DNA from: Desulfuromusa sp.
GTDB taxonomy: Bacteria; Desulfobacterota; Desulfuromonadia; Desulfuromonadales; Geopsychrobacteraceae
DNA length: 31,943 nt
Direction: 5' to 3'
Assembly: GCA_021647765.1 (NCBI GenBank)
Contig: JAKIUD010000037.1
Span: 1-31,943 of the forward strand
Below the pieces are notes generated by a model. It saw only the letters and a program-made list of their open reading frames with translations. It searched no databases and was not told the origin of the DNA. The position numbers and the translations under genes were made by a program. Each line of letters begins with the position of its first letter. The first letter of the stretch is position 1. Of this stretch, positions 14,563-22,763 are shown in pieces.

Positions 14563-15737
14563 ATATACTAGAAGATTTTATTAAAAAAGAATCCTCCGCT
14601 GGCATACTGCTGATTTTTGTCACTATTTTTGCGTTAATTCTACAAAATAGTGGTTTGTCAGATGTTTATAATAATTTTTTACACACTCATGTAGAAATAC
14701 GTTTTGGACACCTACAAATTGCTAAACCTCTACTGCTATGGGTTAATGATGGATTAATGGCAGTATTTTTCTTTCTCATCGGATTGGAAGTTAAAAGAGA
14801 GGTGATGGAAGGTCATCTTTCTTCGATGGGTCAAATTGCATTACCTGGGGTAGCCGCCATCGGCGGAATGGTTGTCCCTGCATTGGTATTCATCGCTTTC
14901 AATCAAGGTGAGTCATTTGCGCTGAAAGGTTGGGCAATTCCCACAGCTACAGACATTGCTTTTGCACTTGGTATACTATCATTACTCGGAAACCGGGTTC
15001 CCATTTCTTTAAAAATATTTTTAATGGCATTGGCTATTATTGACGACCTAGGTGCCATTGTCATTATCGCATTATTCTACACCAGTGAATTATCAACCAC
15101 ATCCATAGTCATTGCTTCTGTTGCTCTGGCTGCTTTATTCGTTATGAACAGACTGAAAGTTGCTAAAAAAGCAGCTTATATTTTAGTGGGTATTGTCCTT
15201 TGGATCAGTGTTTTAAAATCAGGTGTTCATGCTACTTTGGCAGGTGTTGCACTCGCCTTCATGATTCCCTTAAGTTCCACCGGAACGGATGGAAAAACAT
15301 TCTCACTCAGTAAAGAGATGGAGCATGACTTACATAATTGGGTTGCTTTTATGATTTTGCCATCTTTTGCTTTTGTAAATGCCGGGGTCGATTTAAGAGG
15401 GATATCAGTTGGAGAAATGTTTACGCCAGTGCCAATGGGGATCATGTTTGGCTTATTCATCGGAAAACAGGTTGGTGTATTTGGGTTTAGCTGGTTAGCC
15501 ATAAAGGCTGGTATCGCCAAACTACCCGAGGGTGGAAATTGGAAGCAGTTGTACGGTGTATCTATCCTCACTGGCATTGGCTTCACTATGAGTTTGTTTG
15601 TTGATTCTTTAGCGTATAACGATACGCAAATTTATCATTTTGCAGATAAACTGGCTATTCTCCTGGGTTCATTTCTTTCTGGTATCGTTGGTTATTTTGT
15701 TTTGAAATCTACAAATAATACTGAACCTCTCGAATAA
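14559..15737 (+). CDS. nhaA: Na+/H+ antiporter NhaA
   Basis: Inner-membrane antiporter exchanging Na+ (or Li+) for H+, serving pH and sodium homeostasis. The 392 aa sequence has about 12 membrane segments and the key pair of aspartates in IIDDLGAI (Asp162-Asp163), matching Asp163-Asp164 of E. coli NhaA. VNDGLMAVFFFLIGLEVKRE, PTATDIAFALGIL and GIGFTMSLF are further family signatures. It overlaps the upstream PsiE-like gene by ATGA. The pair is AT-rich (for example 21 G/C in 60 bases at 14581-14640) compared with flanking genes, suggesting lateral acquisition of both together. Confidence 0.95.
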   Translation: MNILEDFIKKESSAGILLIFVTIFALILQNSGLSDVYNNFLHTHVEIRFGHLQIAKPLLLWVNDGLMAVFFFLIGLEVKREVMEGHLSSMGQIALPGVAAIGGMVVPALVFIAFNQGESFALKGWAIPTATDIAFALGILSLLGNRVPISLKIFLMALAIIDDLGAIVIIALFYTSELSTTSIVIASVALAALFVMNRLKVAKKAAYILVGIVLWISVLKSGVHATLAGVALAFMIPLSSTGTDGKTFSLSKEMEHDLHNWVAFMILPSFAFVNAGVDLRGISVGEMFTPVPMGIMFGLFIGKQVGVFGFSWLAIKAGIAKLPEGGNWKQLYGVSILTGIGFTMSLFVDSLAYNDTQIYHFADKLAILLGSFLSGIVGYFVLKSTNNTEPLE

Positions 15738-15905
15738 AACCTGCAGTATCTCCATTTCTTGGTGCCATTTTTGTGTGTCACCCCCAGCTAAGGGGTCGCT
15801 TATTTCTTCCAGTCGGACGCTGTTTAACCCTGGGTTAGAAGCTGACCCATCGCTCGCAGTCTCGGGTTGGTGTGGTGCGTTGCTAACTTTGTTCTGCCGT
15901 AAGAA

Positions 15906-17060
15906 TCAATGGAGAGGTGATTGCAAAACAACCCGATTCCGCCCTTCTTGCTTAGCCCGGTAAAGAGCGTCATCAACTCGCTTCAACAGTGTATCGGTGC
16001 TATCCCCTTCCCGGAGTTGAGCAACCCCCAGGCTGATTGTAATTGACCCGTCTTCAGCAAATTGTTCTTGTTCTACCTCTAACCTGATTCTTTCTGCGAA
16101 GGGTCCCGCCTCCGAAATCAGAGTGCCGGGAAGCAAGATCAAAAACTCTTCACCTCCCCAACGAATCAACAAATCACCTTGACGAACCAGGCCACGTATC
16201 AACCGAGAAAGGTGTTTGAGCACCTGATCACCGGTGCTATGGCCAAATTCATCGTTGACCCTTTTGAAATGATCGATATCGAGCATGATCACTGAGAATG
16301 GTATTTTCCCATGCTCGGCACGCTGATGTTCATGGAGGATCGTTTCATCAAACTTGCGTCGATTATAGGTCTCGGTCAAGGTATCGGTTACAGCCAACAG
16401 TTCAACCTGTTGCAAGCTCTCATTTAACTGGGCAGCAAGATCTCCGACTTCAAGCAAGGCACGGTTCAACTCACTCGTCCGTTCTGCGACCCGGTTTTCC
16501 AATTGTTCTTTAGCTTCTTGAATCTCAAGTTCTGCCTGACGACGCTGTTGATTTTCAGAGCCAATCCGAGTCAACAGATCAAAGAACCGGACAAAAAATT
16601 TCATCAGGTAGTCGATTCTCTTTTGAGAAACCACCGGAACTCTTTCCAATGTTTGCAGGTAGGAATCCATATCAAAACCATATACAATTGCCTGACGGCG
16701 GAAATAATCGCGATCAGGTGGGTGGTGGAGAAACTGTCCGAGAAAGAAAAACCCGAGGGGAGCACCACCCAGCAGAATAGGGATTGCCACCTCAATGAGA
16801 CCATTAGGACAGGGGTAAGTCAGGTATTCCTGCTTCGAATCCAGATATTCCTCAATCCTTGATTCACTCAATAAACAGTTTTGTCTGCTTTCCGGATTGA
16901 CACGGTGAAAATTGGTACAGATAGGCTGCCAGCCAATGGACACCAGCCAGTTATGATCAGCATCCATCACCCCGACCGAGATCCCCGCCGCTTCATAAAA
17001 AAAGCGCATCAACTCCCGCAGATCCTCAAGATCGATTATTTCTTGTAAACTGAGACTCAT
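15906..17060 (-). CDS. Diguanylate cyclase with PocR sensor domain
   Basis: Synthesises cyclic di-GMP. Residues about 5-160 match the PocR ligand-binding domain (ICTNFHRVNP, Cys of SRQNCLLSES, YPCPNGLIEVAIPI, FFLGQF), a cytoplasmic sensor for small molecules. A coiled coil of about 45 residues follows, then a GGDEF domain from about 220: DTLTETYNRRKFDE, DIDHFKRVND, and the active-site loop RWGGEEF. The product-inhibition site RxxD is present as RQGD, five residues before GGEEF, so feedback control is expected. The start chosen is the ATG at 17060 (384 aa) with GAGGGAAG upstream, 13 codons inside the longest frame. No membrane segments are visible. The ligand is unknown. Confidence 0.9.
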   Translation of the reverse strand: MSLSLQEIIDLEDLRELMRFFYEAAGISVGVMDADHNWLVSIGWQPICTNFHRVNPESRQNCLLSESRIEEYLDSKQEYLTYPCPNGLIEVAIPILLGGAPLGFFFLGQFLHHPPDRDYFRRQAIVYGFDMDSYLQTLERVPVVSQKRIDYLMKFFVRFFDLLTRIGSENQQRRQAELEIQEAKEQLENRVAERTSELNRALLEVGDLAAQLNESLQQVELLAVTDTLTETYNRRKFDETILHEHQRAEHGKIPFSVIMLDIDHFKRVNDEFGHSTGDQVLKHLSRLIRGLVRQGDLLIRWGGEEFLILLPGTLISEAGPFAERIRLEVEQEQFAEDGSITISLGVAQLREGDSTDTLLKRVDDALYRAKQEGRNRVVLQSPLH

Positions 17061-17231
17061 ATTACTTCCCTCGGACAATACAAAGATATGGCAAGACATC
17101 AGATTAAGAATCTGGTAAGTTTTATAAAATCAATGGTTTAGTCATATTCTAACAGTTTTTTTCTTATATTCAACGCAACAAGTATCTGTAATAAAAAAAT
17201 TAATTTTCATATTTTTTATGGAGTCAATCTT

Positions 17232-17765
17232 ATGCCTGTCATTCCTTATAAGCCAGAAGACATTCAGGAACCGCGTGAACTGGTCGATGCTATTCGAGCT
17301 CGCCGCAGCGGATCATTACTTAACCTGGATCGTATGTTAATCCACAGCCCTCCCTTTGCAGCTGGATGGAATAGCTTTCTCGGCACAGTCAGGAATGACC
17401 TTAAAATTCCGGCTAAATTACGGGAACTGGCAATCTGCACAGTTGCAGTAATCAATGGAGCTGAATACGAATTTATTCAACATTCGCCAGACTTTTTAAA
17501 AGCTGGAGGAACTGCAACCCAATTGGATGCCCTGGAGCAGATTGACCCGCCAGACCTAAACAGTTTAGTATTTAGTTCAACAGAACAAGCGGTTATTCAA
17601 CTCAGTGTTGAAATGACTCGATCAGTACGAATCAAGGCTGCGACGATGGCAACTATCAAAGATATATTGAAAAATGAGCAACATCTGGTCGAGCTTGTCG
17701 GCGTTATTGCCACTTACAATATGGTTTCACGCTATCTAGTTGCACTGGGAATCGAGCCTGAATAA
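17232..17765 (+). CDS. Carboxymuconolactone decarboxylase / AhpD-like family protein
   Basis: A 177 aa all-alpha protein of the CMD/AhpD-like fold: PFAAGWNSFLGTVRNDLKIPAKLRELAI is the typical first helix pair, followed by NGAEYEFIQHSPDFLKAGG. The AhpD catalytic CxxC is absent; the position is occupied by E-x-x-x-x-x-H, as in CMD-type relatives that are not peroxidase reductants. The second half ends with VELVGVIATYNMVSRYLVALGIE, also typical. Substrate and reaction are unknown. Start ATG 17232 has GGAG 8 nt upstream. Its stop codon shares one base with the start of the TM2 protein, so the two are an operon. Confidence 0.82.
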   Translation: MPVIPYKPEDIQEPRELVDAIRARRSGSLLNLDRMLIHSPPFAAGWNSFLGTVRNDLKIPAKLRELAICTVAVINGAEYEFIQHSPDFLKAGGTATQLDALEQIDPPDLNSLVFSSTEQAVIQLSVEMTRSVRIKAATMATIKDILKNEQHLVELVGVIATYNMVSRYLVALGIEPE

Positions 17766-18184
17766 TGAAAAATATGGAGCTTACAGTGGATAACACCTAT
17801 GAATCTCACCAAAAAGTCATCGGCTATATTCTGTGGATTTTTGGTTTTACCGGATCACACCGCTTTTATTACGGCAAACCGATATCGGGAACCATCTATT
17901 TTCTGACCCTCGGGCTGTTTGGAATTGGCTGGATTATCGATCTGTTTCTAATCCCCGGCATGGATCATCAGGCCAACCTGCGCTATTCTCCGGGCGCCTA
18001 CGATTACACTGTTGCCTGGATTCTGTTGACTTTTCTCGGTCTATTTGGATTCCATCGCATGTACCTGGGGAAATGGATTACCGGGATTATATATTTATTA
18101 ACTGGCGGGATTTTCGGCCTGGGCTATCTCTACGATTTTTGGATCATGAATGAACAAGTGTCACAACTGAACAGCGGTTTTTAA
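17765..18184 (+). CDS. Membrane protein with two TM2 domains
   Basis: A 139 aa membrane protein made of two tandem TM2 domains. Each contains a helix, a short turn with conserved G-x-H-R-F/M-Y-x-G-K (GFTGSHRFYYGKPISG at about 27-42 and GLFGFHRMYLGKWITG at about 92-107), and a second helix ending in D (GIGWIIDLF, GLGYLYDFW). The internal duplication is obvious. TM2 domains are found in many bacterial and animal membrane proteins with no settled biochemical role. Its ATG overlaps the stop of the CMD-like gene (TAATG). Repeat D follows it by 88 nt. Confidence 0.85.
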   Translation: MKNMELTVDNTYESHQKVIGYILWIFGFTGSHRFYYGKPISGTIYFLTLGLFGIGWIIDLFLIPGMDHQANLRYSPGAYDYTVAWILLTFLGLFGFHRMYLGKWITGIIYLLTGGIFGLGYLYDFWIMNEQVSQLNSGF

Positions 18185-18272
18185 GACAAATCTTTAAAAC
18201 CCAAGACCAAGGGCTTTAGACACCTGCCAGCCACTTAATTCGGAACGCATTTACAGATAGAGATAGTATCCC

Positions 18273-18453
18273 GAATGGCGCTAGTCTAAGCAGTATTGCA
18301 GTAAACTTGGGACTGTCCCCAGACCCATCGGGGGCTGTCCCAAGTTTACGAACCACGAAGAACTGTGGTGGTTTGCACAGCAAAAGCCTGGGGCAGCTCC
18401 CAGACGGGGACAGTTCCGTATTTGTTGGTAATTTCTTTAAAATAGCGCCATTC
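18273..18453 (+). repeat. Palindromic intergenic repeat, copy D (complete, 181 bp)
   Basis: Bounded by perfect 11 bp inverted repeats, GAATGGCGCTA (18273-18283) and TAGCGCCATTC (18443-18453). The first internal hairpin is perfect over 13 bp: GTAAACTTGGGAC (18301-18313) and GTCCCAAGTTTAC (18337-18349), with a further CCCC/GGGG inside. The second hairpin (GGGGCAGCTCCC and GGGGACAGTTCC) carries G-T pairs. The element has exactly the length of copy B. AGATAGTAT just left of it recurs, inverted and exact, outside copy F (ATACTATCT), and with one mismatch outside copy E (ATACTGTCT), so the ancestral unit was probably longer. No clear target-site duplication is visible. Confidence 0.92.
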
Positions 18454-18581
18454 TACGGTGCCCCCGAATTTTGAACTCACCCTATGGGATATCATTCCGC
18501 TTCCACAAACAACCTGCCAGAAGCACCCAGATAAATACCTGTCCATTCACAAATAGCTTGACCGATCAAAAATTATCTTTT

Positions 18582-18591
18582 ACGTTAACGT
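18582..18591. promoter_or_regulatory. Palindrome ACGTTAACGT upstream of the crotonase gene
   Basis: A perfect 10 bp palindrome, ACGTTAACGT, within TTTACGTTAACGTTA, 45 nt before the crotonase start. It resembles the operators described for LiuR-type MerR-family regulators of branched-chain amino acid and acyl-CoA degradation genes in proteobacteria, as I recall that consensus. The placement in front of an acyl-CoA pathway operon fits. No such regulator is encoded in the window. Confidence 0.35.
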
Positions 18592-18635
18592 TATCCAAAT
18601 GCAAAACATTGTTTCCTCTGAAAAGGAGAACTCTC

Positions 18636-19418
18636 ATGACTTACAAAAATCTGTTGATTGACATCGAAAACGGAATGGCCATTGTTACGATTAACCGCCC
18701 CAAGGCTATGAACGCCCTCAATGAAATAACCCTGACTGAACTACAAGATGCCTTTGTCAATTGTGCTGAAGATGATGCAATCCAAGTCATCATTATAACT
18801 GGTAGCGGTGAAAAAGCCTTTGTTGCTGGAGCTGATATCGCTGCCATGCAGCCGTTGACGGCACTAGAAGCCCGGCAATTTGCGAAATTGGGTCATCAGG
18901 TGATGCGGACTATCGAAGGTTGCCCAAAGCCGGTTATCGCTGCGGTCAACGGTTTTGCCCTCGGTGGCGGATGTGAACTGGCTCTCGGCTGTGATATTCG
19001 CATCGTTGCAGAAAACGTTAAATTTGGTCAACCAGAAGTCAACCTCGGAGTTATCCCGGGCTTTGGTGGAACACAGCGACTGGCAAGGTTAATCGGTAAA
19101 GGTCGCGCCATGGAACTGATTTTCACCGGCGCAATGGTTGATGCCAGCGAAGCTTACCGGATTGGGCTGGCAAATAAAGTTGTCCCCTTCGATCAACTTC
19201 TTGATACGGCAAAGGCAATGGCTGCAACAATCATCAGTAAAGGATCCTACGCTGTTCAGTTTGCGAAGGAAGCCATACACAACGGTCTGGAATTGGATCT
19301 TGATCGCGCTAACCAATATGAAGCAGAGCTGTTTGGACTCTGTTTTGCCACGAAGGACCAGAAAGAAGGAATGCTGGCCTTTTTGGAAAAACGGCAGGCA
19401 AAATTCAAAGGAGAATAG
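18636..19418 (+). CDS. crt: Enoyl-CoA hydratase / 3-hydroxybutyryl-CoA dehydratase
   Basis: Crotonase-fold enzyme hydrating or dehydrating short-chain enoyl-CoA/3-hydroxyacyl-CoA. The start is the ATG at 18636 (260 aa) with AAGGAG 6-7 nt upstream; upstream in-frame sequence is non-coding. Motifs: NRPKAMNAL, the oxyanion-hole segment AFVAGADIAAM (around 62-70), GFALGGGCELAL with the first catalytic Glu, and PEVNLGVIPGFGGTQRL with the second. The C-terminus FLEKRQAKFKGE is typical of the Crt type. An acyl-CoA dehydrogenase follows after 37 nt, so the pair can interconvert 3-hydroxybutyryl-CoA, crotonyl-CoA and butyryl-CoA. The direction in the cell (butyrate metabolism or beta-oxidation) is not given by sequence. 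Confidence 0.9.
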   Translation: MTYKNLLIDIENGMAIVTINRPKAMNALNEITLTELQDAFVNCAEDDAIQVIIITGSGEKAFVAGADIAAMQPLTALEARQFAKLGHQVMRTIEGCPKPVIAAVNGFALGGGCELALGCDIRIVAENVKFGQPEVNLGVIPGFGGTQRLARLIGKGRAMELIFTGAMVDASEAYRIGLANKVVPFDQLLDTAKAMAATIISKGSYAVQFAKEAIHNGLELDLDRANQYEAELFGLCFATKDQKEGMLAFLEKRQAKFKGE

Positions 19419-19455
19419 TTTCCTCATTACCCTGATCTGATAAAGGAGAGAATTG

Positions 19456-20601
19456 ATGCATTTTGATTTAACCGAAGAACATAATTTAATGCGCCAGATG
19501 GTTCGTGAATTTGCCGAAAAAGAAATTACTCCGGGGATCAAGGAACGGGATGAGACAGAACATTTCGATCGTACGATCATGTTTGATCGACTCGCCGACT
19601 TGGGGCTGACCGGGATTGTTTTCCCGGAAAAATATGGCGGAGCTGAAGCAGATTATATCAGTTATGCTATTGCCGTTGAAGAACTCTCCAGGGTCTGCGC
19701 TTCCACTGGTGTCACCCTCTCCGCGCACCTTTCCCTTGGAGCCAACCCGATTTACCAGTTCGGAACCGAAGAACAAAAACAAAAATACCTGCGACCTCTG
19801 GCCGAAGGGAGCAAACTGGGAGCCTTTGCTCTCACTGAAAATTCTGCTGGATCAGATGCAGGCGGGACTAAAACGACAGCGACTCGTGATGGTAACGAAT
19901 GGATATTAAATGGCAGTAAAATCTTCACCACCAACGGGGGGGATGCAGACACCTACATTGTTTTTGCCCGCAGCGACAAGGAAGCTCAAAAGCATCACGG
20001 TATCAGCGCCTATATCGTGGAAAAAGATACTCCCGGATTCAGTTTTGGTAAGAAAGAGTCAAAACTCGGCATCCGTGCCTCCTCAACCCGGGAACTGGTT
20101 TTTGATAACTGTAGAATTCCAGAAGAGAACCTGCTTGGAAAAGAAAATGAGGGTTTTAAACTGGGGATGCTGACGCTGGATGGGGGACGGATTGGCATTG
20201 CCGCTCAGGCTCTTGGCATTGCACAAGGGGCATTTGATGCAGCGGTCGAATACATGAAGGAACGGACTCAGTTCAATAAACCGCTCAGTGCCTTCCAGGG
20301 ACTTCAGTTCAAGATTGCCGATATGGCAACCCAAATTGAAGCAGCACGACTGCTGATTTACCAATCGGCCTATAAAGCTTCTGCCAAGCAACCCTACAGC
20401 AAAGAATCAGCTATGGCTAAAATGTATGCTTCTGATGTAGCCATGCAGGTCACAACTGAAGCGGTACAGATTTTTGGCGGTTACGGTTTTACCCGCGATT
20501 TTCCGCTAGAACGGATGTTTCGCGATGCAAAAATCACCCAGATTTATGAAGGTACTAACGAAATTCAGCGCATCGTCATCAGCGCCGCCTTACTACGTTG
20601 A
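19456..20601 (+). CDS. bcd: Short-chain acyl-CoA dehydrogenase (butyryl-CoA dehydrogenase type)
   Basis: FAD-dependent oxidation of acyl-CoA to enoyl-CoA, or the reverse. The 381 aa sequence has the standard layout: helical N-terminal domain, beta domain with AFALTENSAGSDAGG and WILNGSKIFTTNGG (FAD and substrate contacts), and C-terminal helical domain ending QIYEGTNEIQRIVI, which carries the catalytic Glu of the butyryl-CoA class. Start ATG at 19456 has AAGGAG upstream; a TTG one codon earlier is possible. No etfAB genes are adjacent, so its electron partner is encoded elsewhere. Truncated repeat E begins 4 nt after the stop codon. Confidence 0.92.
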   Translation: MHFDLTEEHNLMRQMVREFAEKEITPGIKERDETEHFDRTIMFDRLADLGLTGIVFPEKYGGAEADYISYAIAVEELSRVCASTGVTLSAHLSLGANPIYQFGTEEQKQKYLRPLAEGSKLGAFALTENSAGSDAGGTKTTATRDGNEWILNGSKIFTTNGGDADTYIVFARSDKEAQKHHGISAYIVEKDTPGFSFGKKESKLGIRASSTRELVFDNCRIPEENLLGKENEGFKLGMLTLDGGRIGIAAQALGIAQGAFDAAVEYMKERTQFNKPLSAFQGLQFKIADMATQIEAARLLIYQSAYKASAKQPYSKESAMAKMYASDVAMQVTTEAVQIFGGYGFTRDFPLERMFRDAKITQIYEGTNEIQRIVISAALLR

Positions 20602-20604
20602 AAA

Positions 20605-20731
20605 ATCGGGGCTATCCCGAAGTTTACGATCCACGAAGAACTGTGGCGGTTTGCGCCGCAAAAGCCCGGGACAGCCCCCATGCGGGGACAGTCCCGGTTT
20701 TGCTGGTATCTTTCTTAAGCTAGCACCGTTC
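20605..20731 (+). repeat. Palindromic intergenic repeat, copy E (left part missing)
   Basis: The copy starts in the second arm (ATCGGGGCTATCCCG) and lacks the left end and first arm. The right end CTAGCACCGTTC (20720-20731) matches the family. The central hairpin GTGGCG-GTTTG-CGCCGC (20643-20659) has a C-G pair where copy C has T-A, a compensatory change. The last hairpin is the strongest in the set: CCGGGAC (20666-20672) and GTCCCGG (20691-20697), inner CCCC/GGGG, then TTTT and GC pairing with GCAAAA at 20658-20663. Similarity to copy F continues about 25 bp beyond the end. It separates convergent bcd and typA and could terminate bcd. Confidence 0.88.
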
Positions 20732-20757
20732 GTACATGTCCCCCCGAATACTGTCTA

Positions 20758-22569
20758 TTATTTTGTCTTTTTCTCCATTTTTTTACGCTCATTGGCATTC
20801 AGATAGCGTTTGCGCAGACGGATTGACTTGGGGGTAAGTTCCACCAGTTCATCGTCAGCAATATATTCCAGCGCTTGTTCCAGAGACAGAATTTTAGGCG
20901 GTATGACACGTACCGCCTCATCGGTTCCTGAAGCACGAACGTTGGTCAGCTTCTTCCCTCGACAGGAATTTACCACCAGATCATTATCCTTGGCATGTTG
21001 ACCAAGAATCATCCCTTCATAAACATGAACACCAGGGCCAACAAACAGAATTCCGCGATCCTGCAAATTAAATAAAGAATAAGCTACAGTCTCTCCGGTT
21101 TCCATGGCAATCAGCACCCCGTTTTTACGCCCTTCAATTAACCCTTTGTAGGGAGAATAATCGTGGAAGCAGTGATTCATCACCCCGGTACCACGGGTGT
21201 CGGTCATAAATTCGGTACGAAATCCGATCAACCCACGGGCAGGAATCAAAAATTCAATCCGGTTCGTCCCATCCATCGGCTGCATTGAGATCATTTCGGC
21301 CTTACGCTTACCGAGTTTTTCAATCACTGTCCCCTGATGCTCTTCAGGCACATCAATCGTAAGGTGTTCAATCGGCTCACAACGCACACCATCAATCTCA
21401 CGGAAAATAACCTCTGGCTTGGAAACACAAAGCTCAAAACCTTCACGACGCATTGTTTCAAGGAGAATCGACAAATGCAGTTCACCACGTCCAGAGACCT
21501 TGAATGTATCGGTGCTTGAAGTCTCTTCGACCCGAAGTGAAACATTGGTACGTAACTCTTTCATTAACCGTTCACGAATATTTCGTGAAGTGACCCATTT
21601 CCCTTCCAACCCGGCAAAAGGTGAGTTATTGACAATAAAATTCATCGACAAAGTTGGCTCATCAATGGCGACATAGGGCAAAGCAACTGGATTCTCAGCG
21701 TCTGCCAAAGTTTCACTGATCCCCAGGTTTTCAAATCCGGCAATTGTGACAATATCTCCGGCAAAAGCCTCTTGCAACTCCACTTGCTGCAACCCCTGAT
21801 ATCCTAGCAACTTAGTAATCCGTCCAGTTGTTGTTTTTCCTGAATGATCAATCCGGGCAACAGTTTCACCCGCTTTAACGGTTCCATTAACAATTTTCCC
21901 CGTTGCAGTCCGGCCGATAAATTTATTGTAATCGATATTGGTTACCAACATCTGAAAAGGTGCCGATGGATCCCCAGTAGGAGGGGCAACCCGCTCAGCA
22001 ATCATCTCAAACAATGGCTCCAGATTGTCTGATTCATCTTCCAGATGCTGCTTGGCGATGCCGAATTTGGCGCTGGCATAAACGATTGGGAAATCAAGTT
22101 GATCTTCATCCGCATCCAATTCACAGAACAGATCAAAAACCATATCAACAACGGTTTCAGGGCGTGCTCCAGGACGATCAATTTTGTTGATAACGACAAT
22201 CGGCTTGATCCCCAGATCGAGGGATTTTTTTAACACAAACCGGGTCTGCGGCATCGGTCCGTCAAAGGCATCAACCAGCAGCAGAACCGAATCAACCATT
22301 TTTAAAATTCGCTCGACCTCACCGCCAAAATCGGCGTGACCCGGAGTATCAACAATATTGATCTTCAATCCTCCATGTTGCACCGACAGATTTTTCGAGA
22401 GGATGGTGATTCCCCGCTCCTTCTCCAGGTCGTTACTATCCATCACCCGCTCGGTGATCTCCTGATGCTCACGGTACACTCCCGATTGTACCAACATGGC
22501 ATCAACCAGAGTGGTCTTTCCGTGGTCAACGTGAGCGATAATTGCAATATTTCTTATTTTATCAGACAT
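20758..22569 (-). CDS. typA: Ribosome-associated GTPase TypA/BipA
   Basis: Translational GTPase related to EF-G that binds 70S ribosomes and helps ribosome assembly and stress or low-temperature growth. The 603 aa protein shows AHVDHGKTTLVDAML (P-loop), ERGITI (switch I), DTPGHADFGGEVERIL (switch II with the catalytic His), NKIDRPGARP and the TypA-specific C-terminal domain (GLIGFRTEFMTDTRGTG, NSCRGKKLTNVRASGTDEAVR). Length and motifs are standard. Start ATG at 22569 has an AAAGGG ribosome site. It is a single gene, convergent with bcd and divergent from aroK. Confidence 0.96.
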   Translation of the reverse strand: MSDKIRNIAIIAHVDHGKTTLVDAMLVQSGVYREHQEITERVMDSNDLEKERGITILSKNLSVQHGGLKINIVDTPGHADFGGEVERILKMVDSVLLLVDAFDGPMPQTRFVLKKSLDLGIKPIVVINKIDRPGARPETVVDMVFDLFCELDADEDQLDFPIVYASAKFGIAKQHLEDESDNLEPLFEMIAERVAPPTGDPSAPFQMLVTNIDYNKFIGRTATGKIVNGTVKAGETVARIDHSGKTTTGRITKLLGYQGLQQVELQEAFAGDIVTIAGFENLGISETLADAENPVALPYVAIDEPTLSMNFIVNNSPFAGLEGKWVTSRNIRERLMKELRTNVSLRVEETSSTDTFKVSGRGELHLSILLETMRREGFELCVSKPEVIFREIDGVRCEPIEHLTIDVPEEHQGTVIEKLGKRKAEMISMQPMDGTNRIEFLIPARGLIGFRTEFMTDTRGTGVMNHCFHDYSPYKGLIEGRKNGVLIAMETGETVAYSLFNLQDRGILFVGPGVHVYEGMILGQHAKDNDLVVNSCRGKKLTNVRASGTDEAVRVIPPKILSLEQALEYIADDELVELTPKSIRLRKRYLNANERKKMEKKTK

Positions 22570-22763
22570 TAGCTAAACCCTTTATAAATAATGTTTTTTC
22601 GCAAAAGAGCGGAATTATCGCAGAAAGACCCCAGAATGCCAAGAAAATAAGCAGATGAACCCGGAAATAAAACATCAAGGATCCCTATTCTTTGCAACTT
22701 GACAGCTCTACTTCCTTTTTCATATCTTCAGCACACTTCTTAATCACCGGGAATCGAGGAAAA

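Noticed and set aside
15738..15905. Possible attachment site or small RNA between nhaA and the PocR-GGDEF gene
   Set aside because: Only a short TAACCC/GGGTTA palindrome is visible; no tRNA fragment, integrase or terminator supports it.
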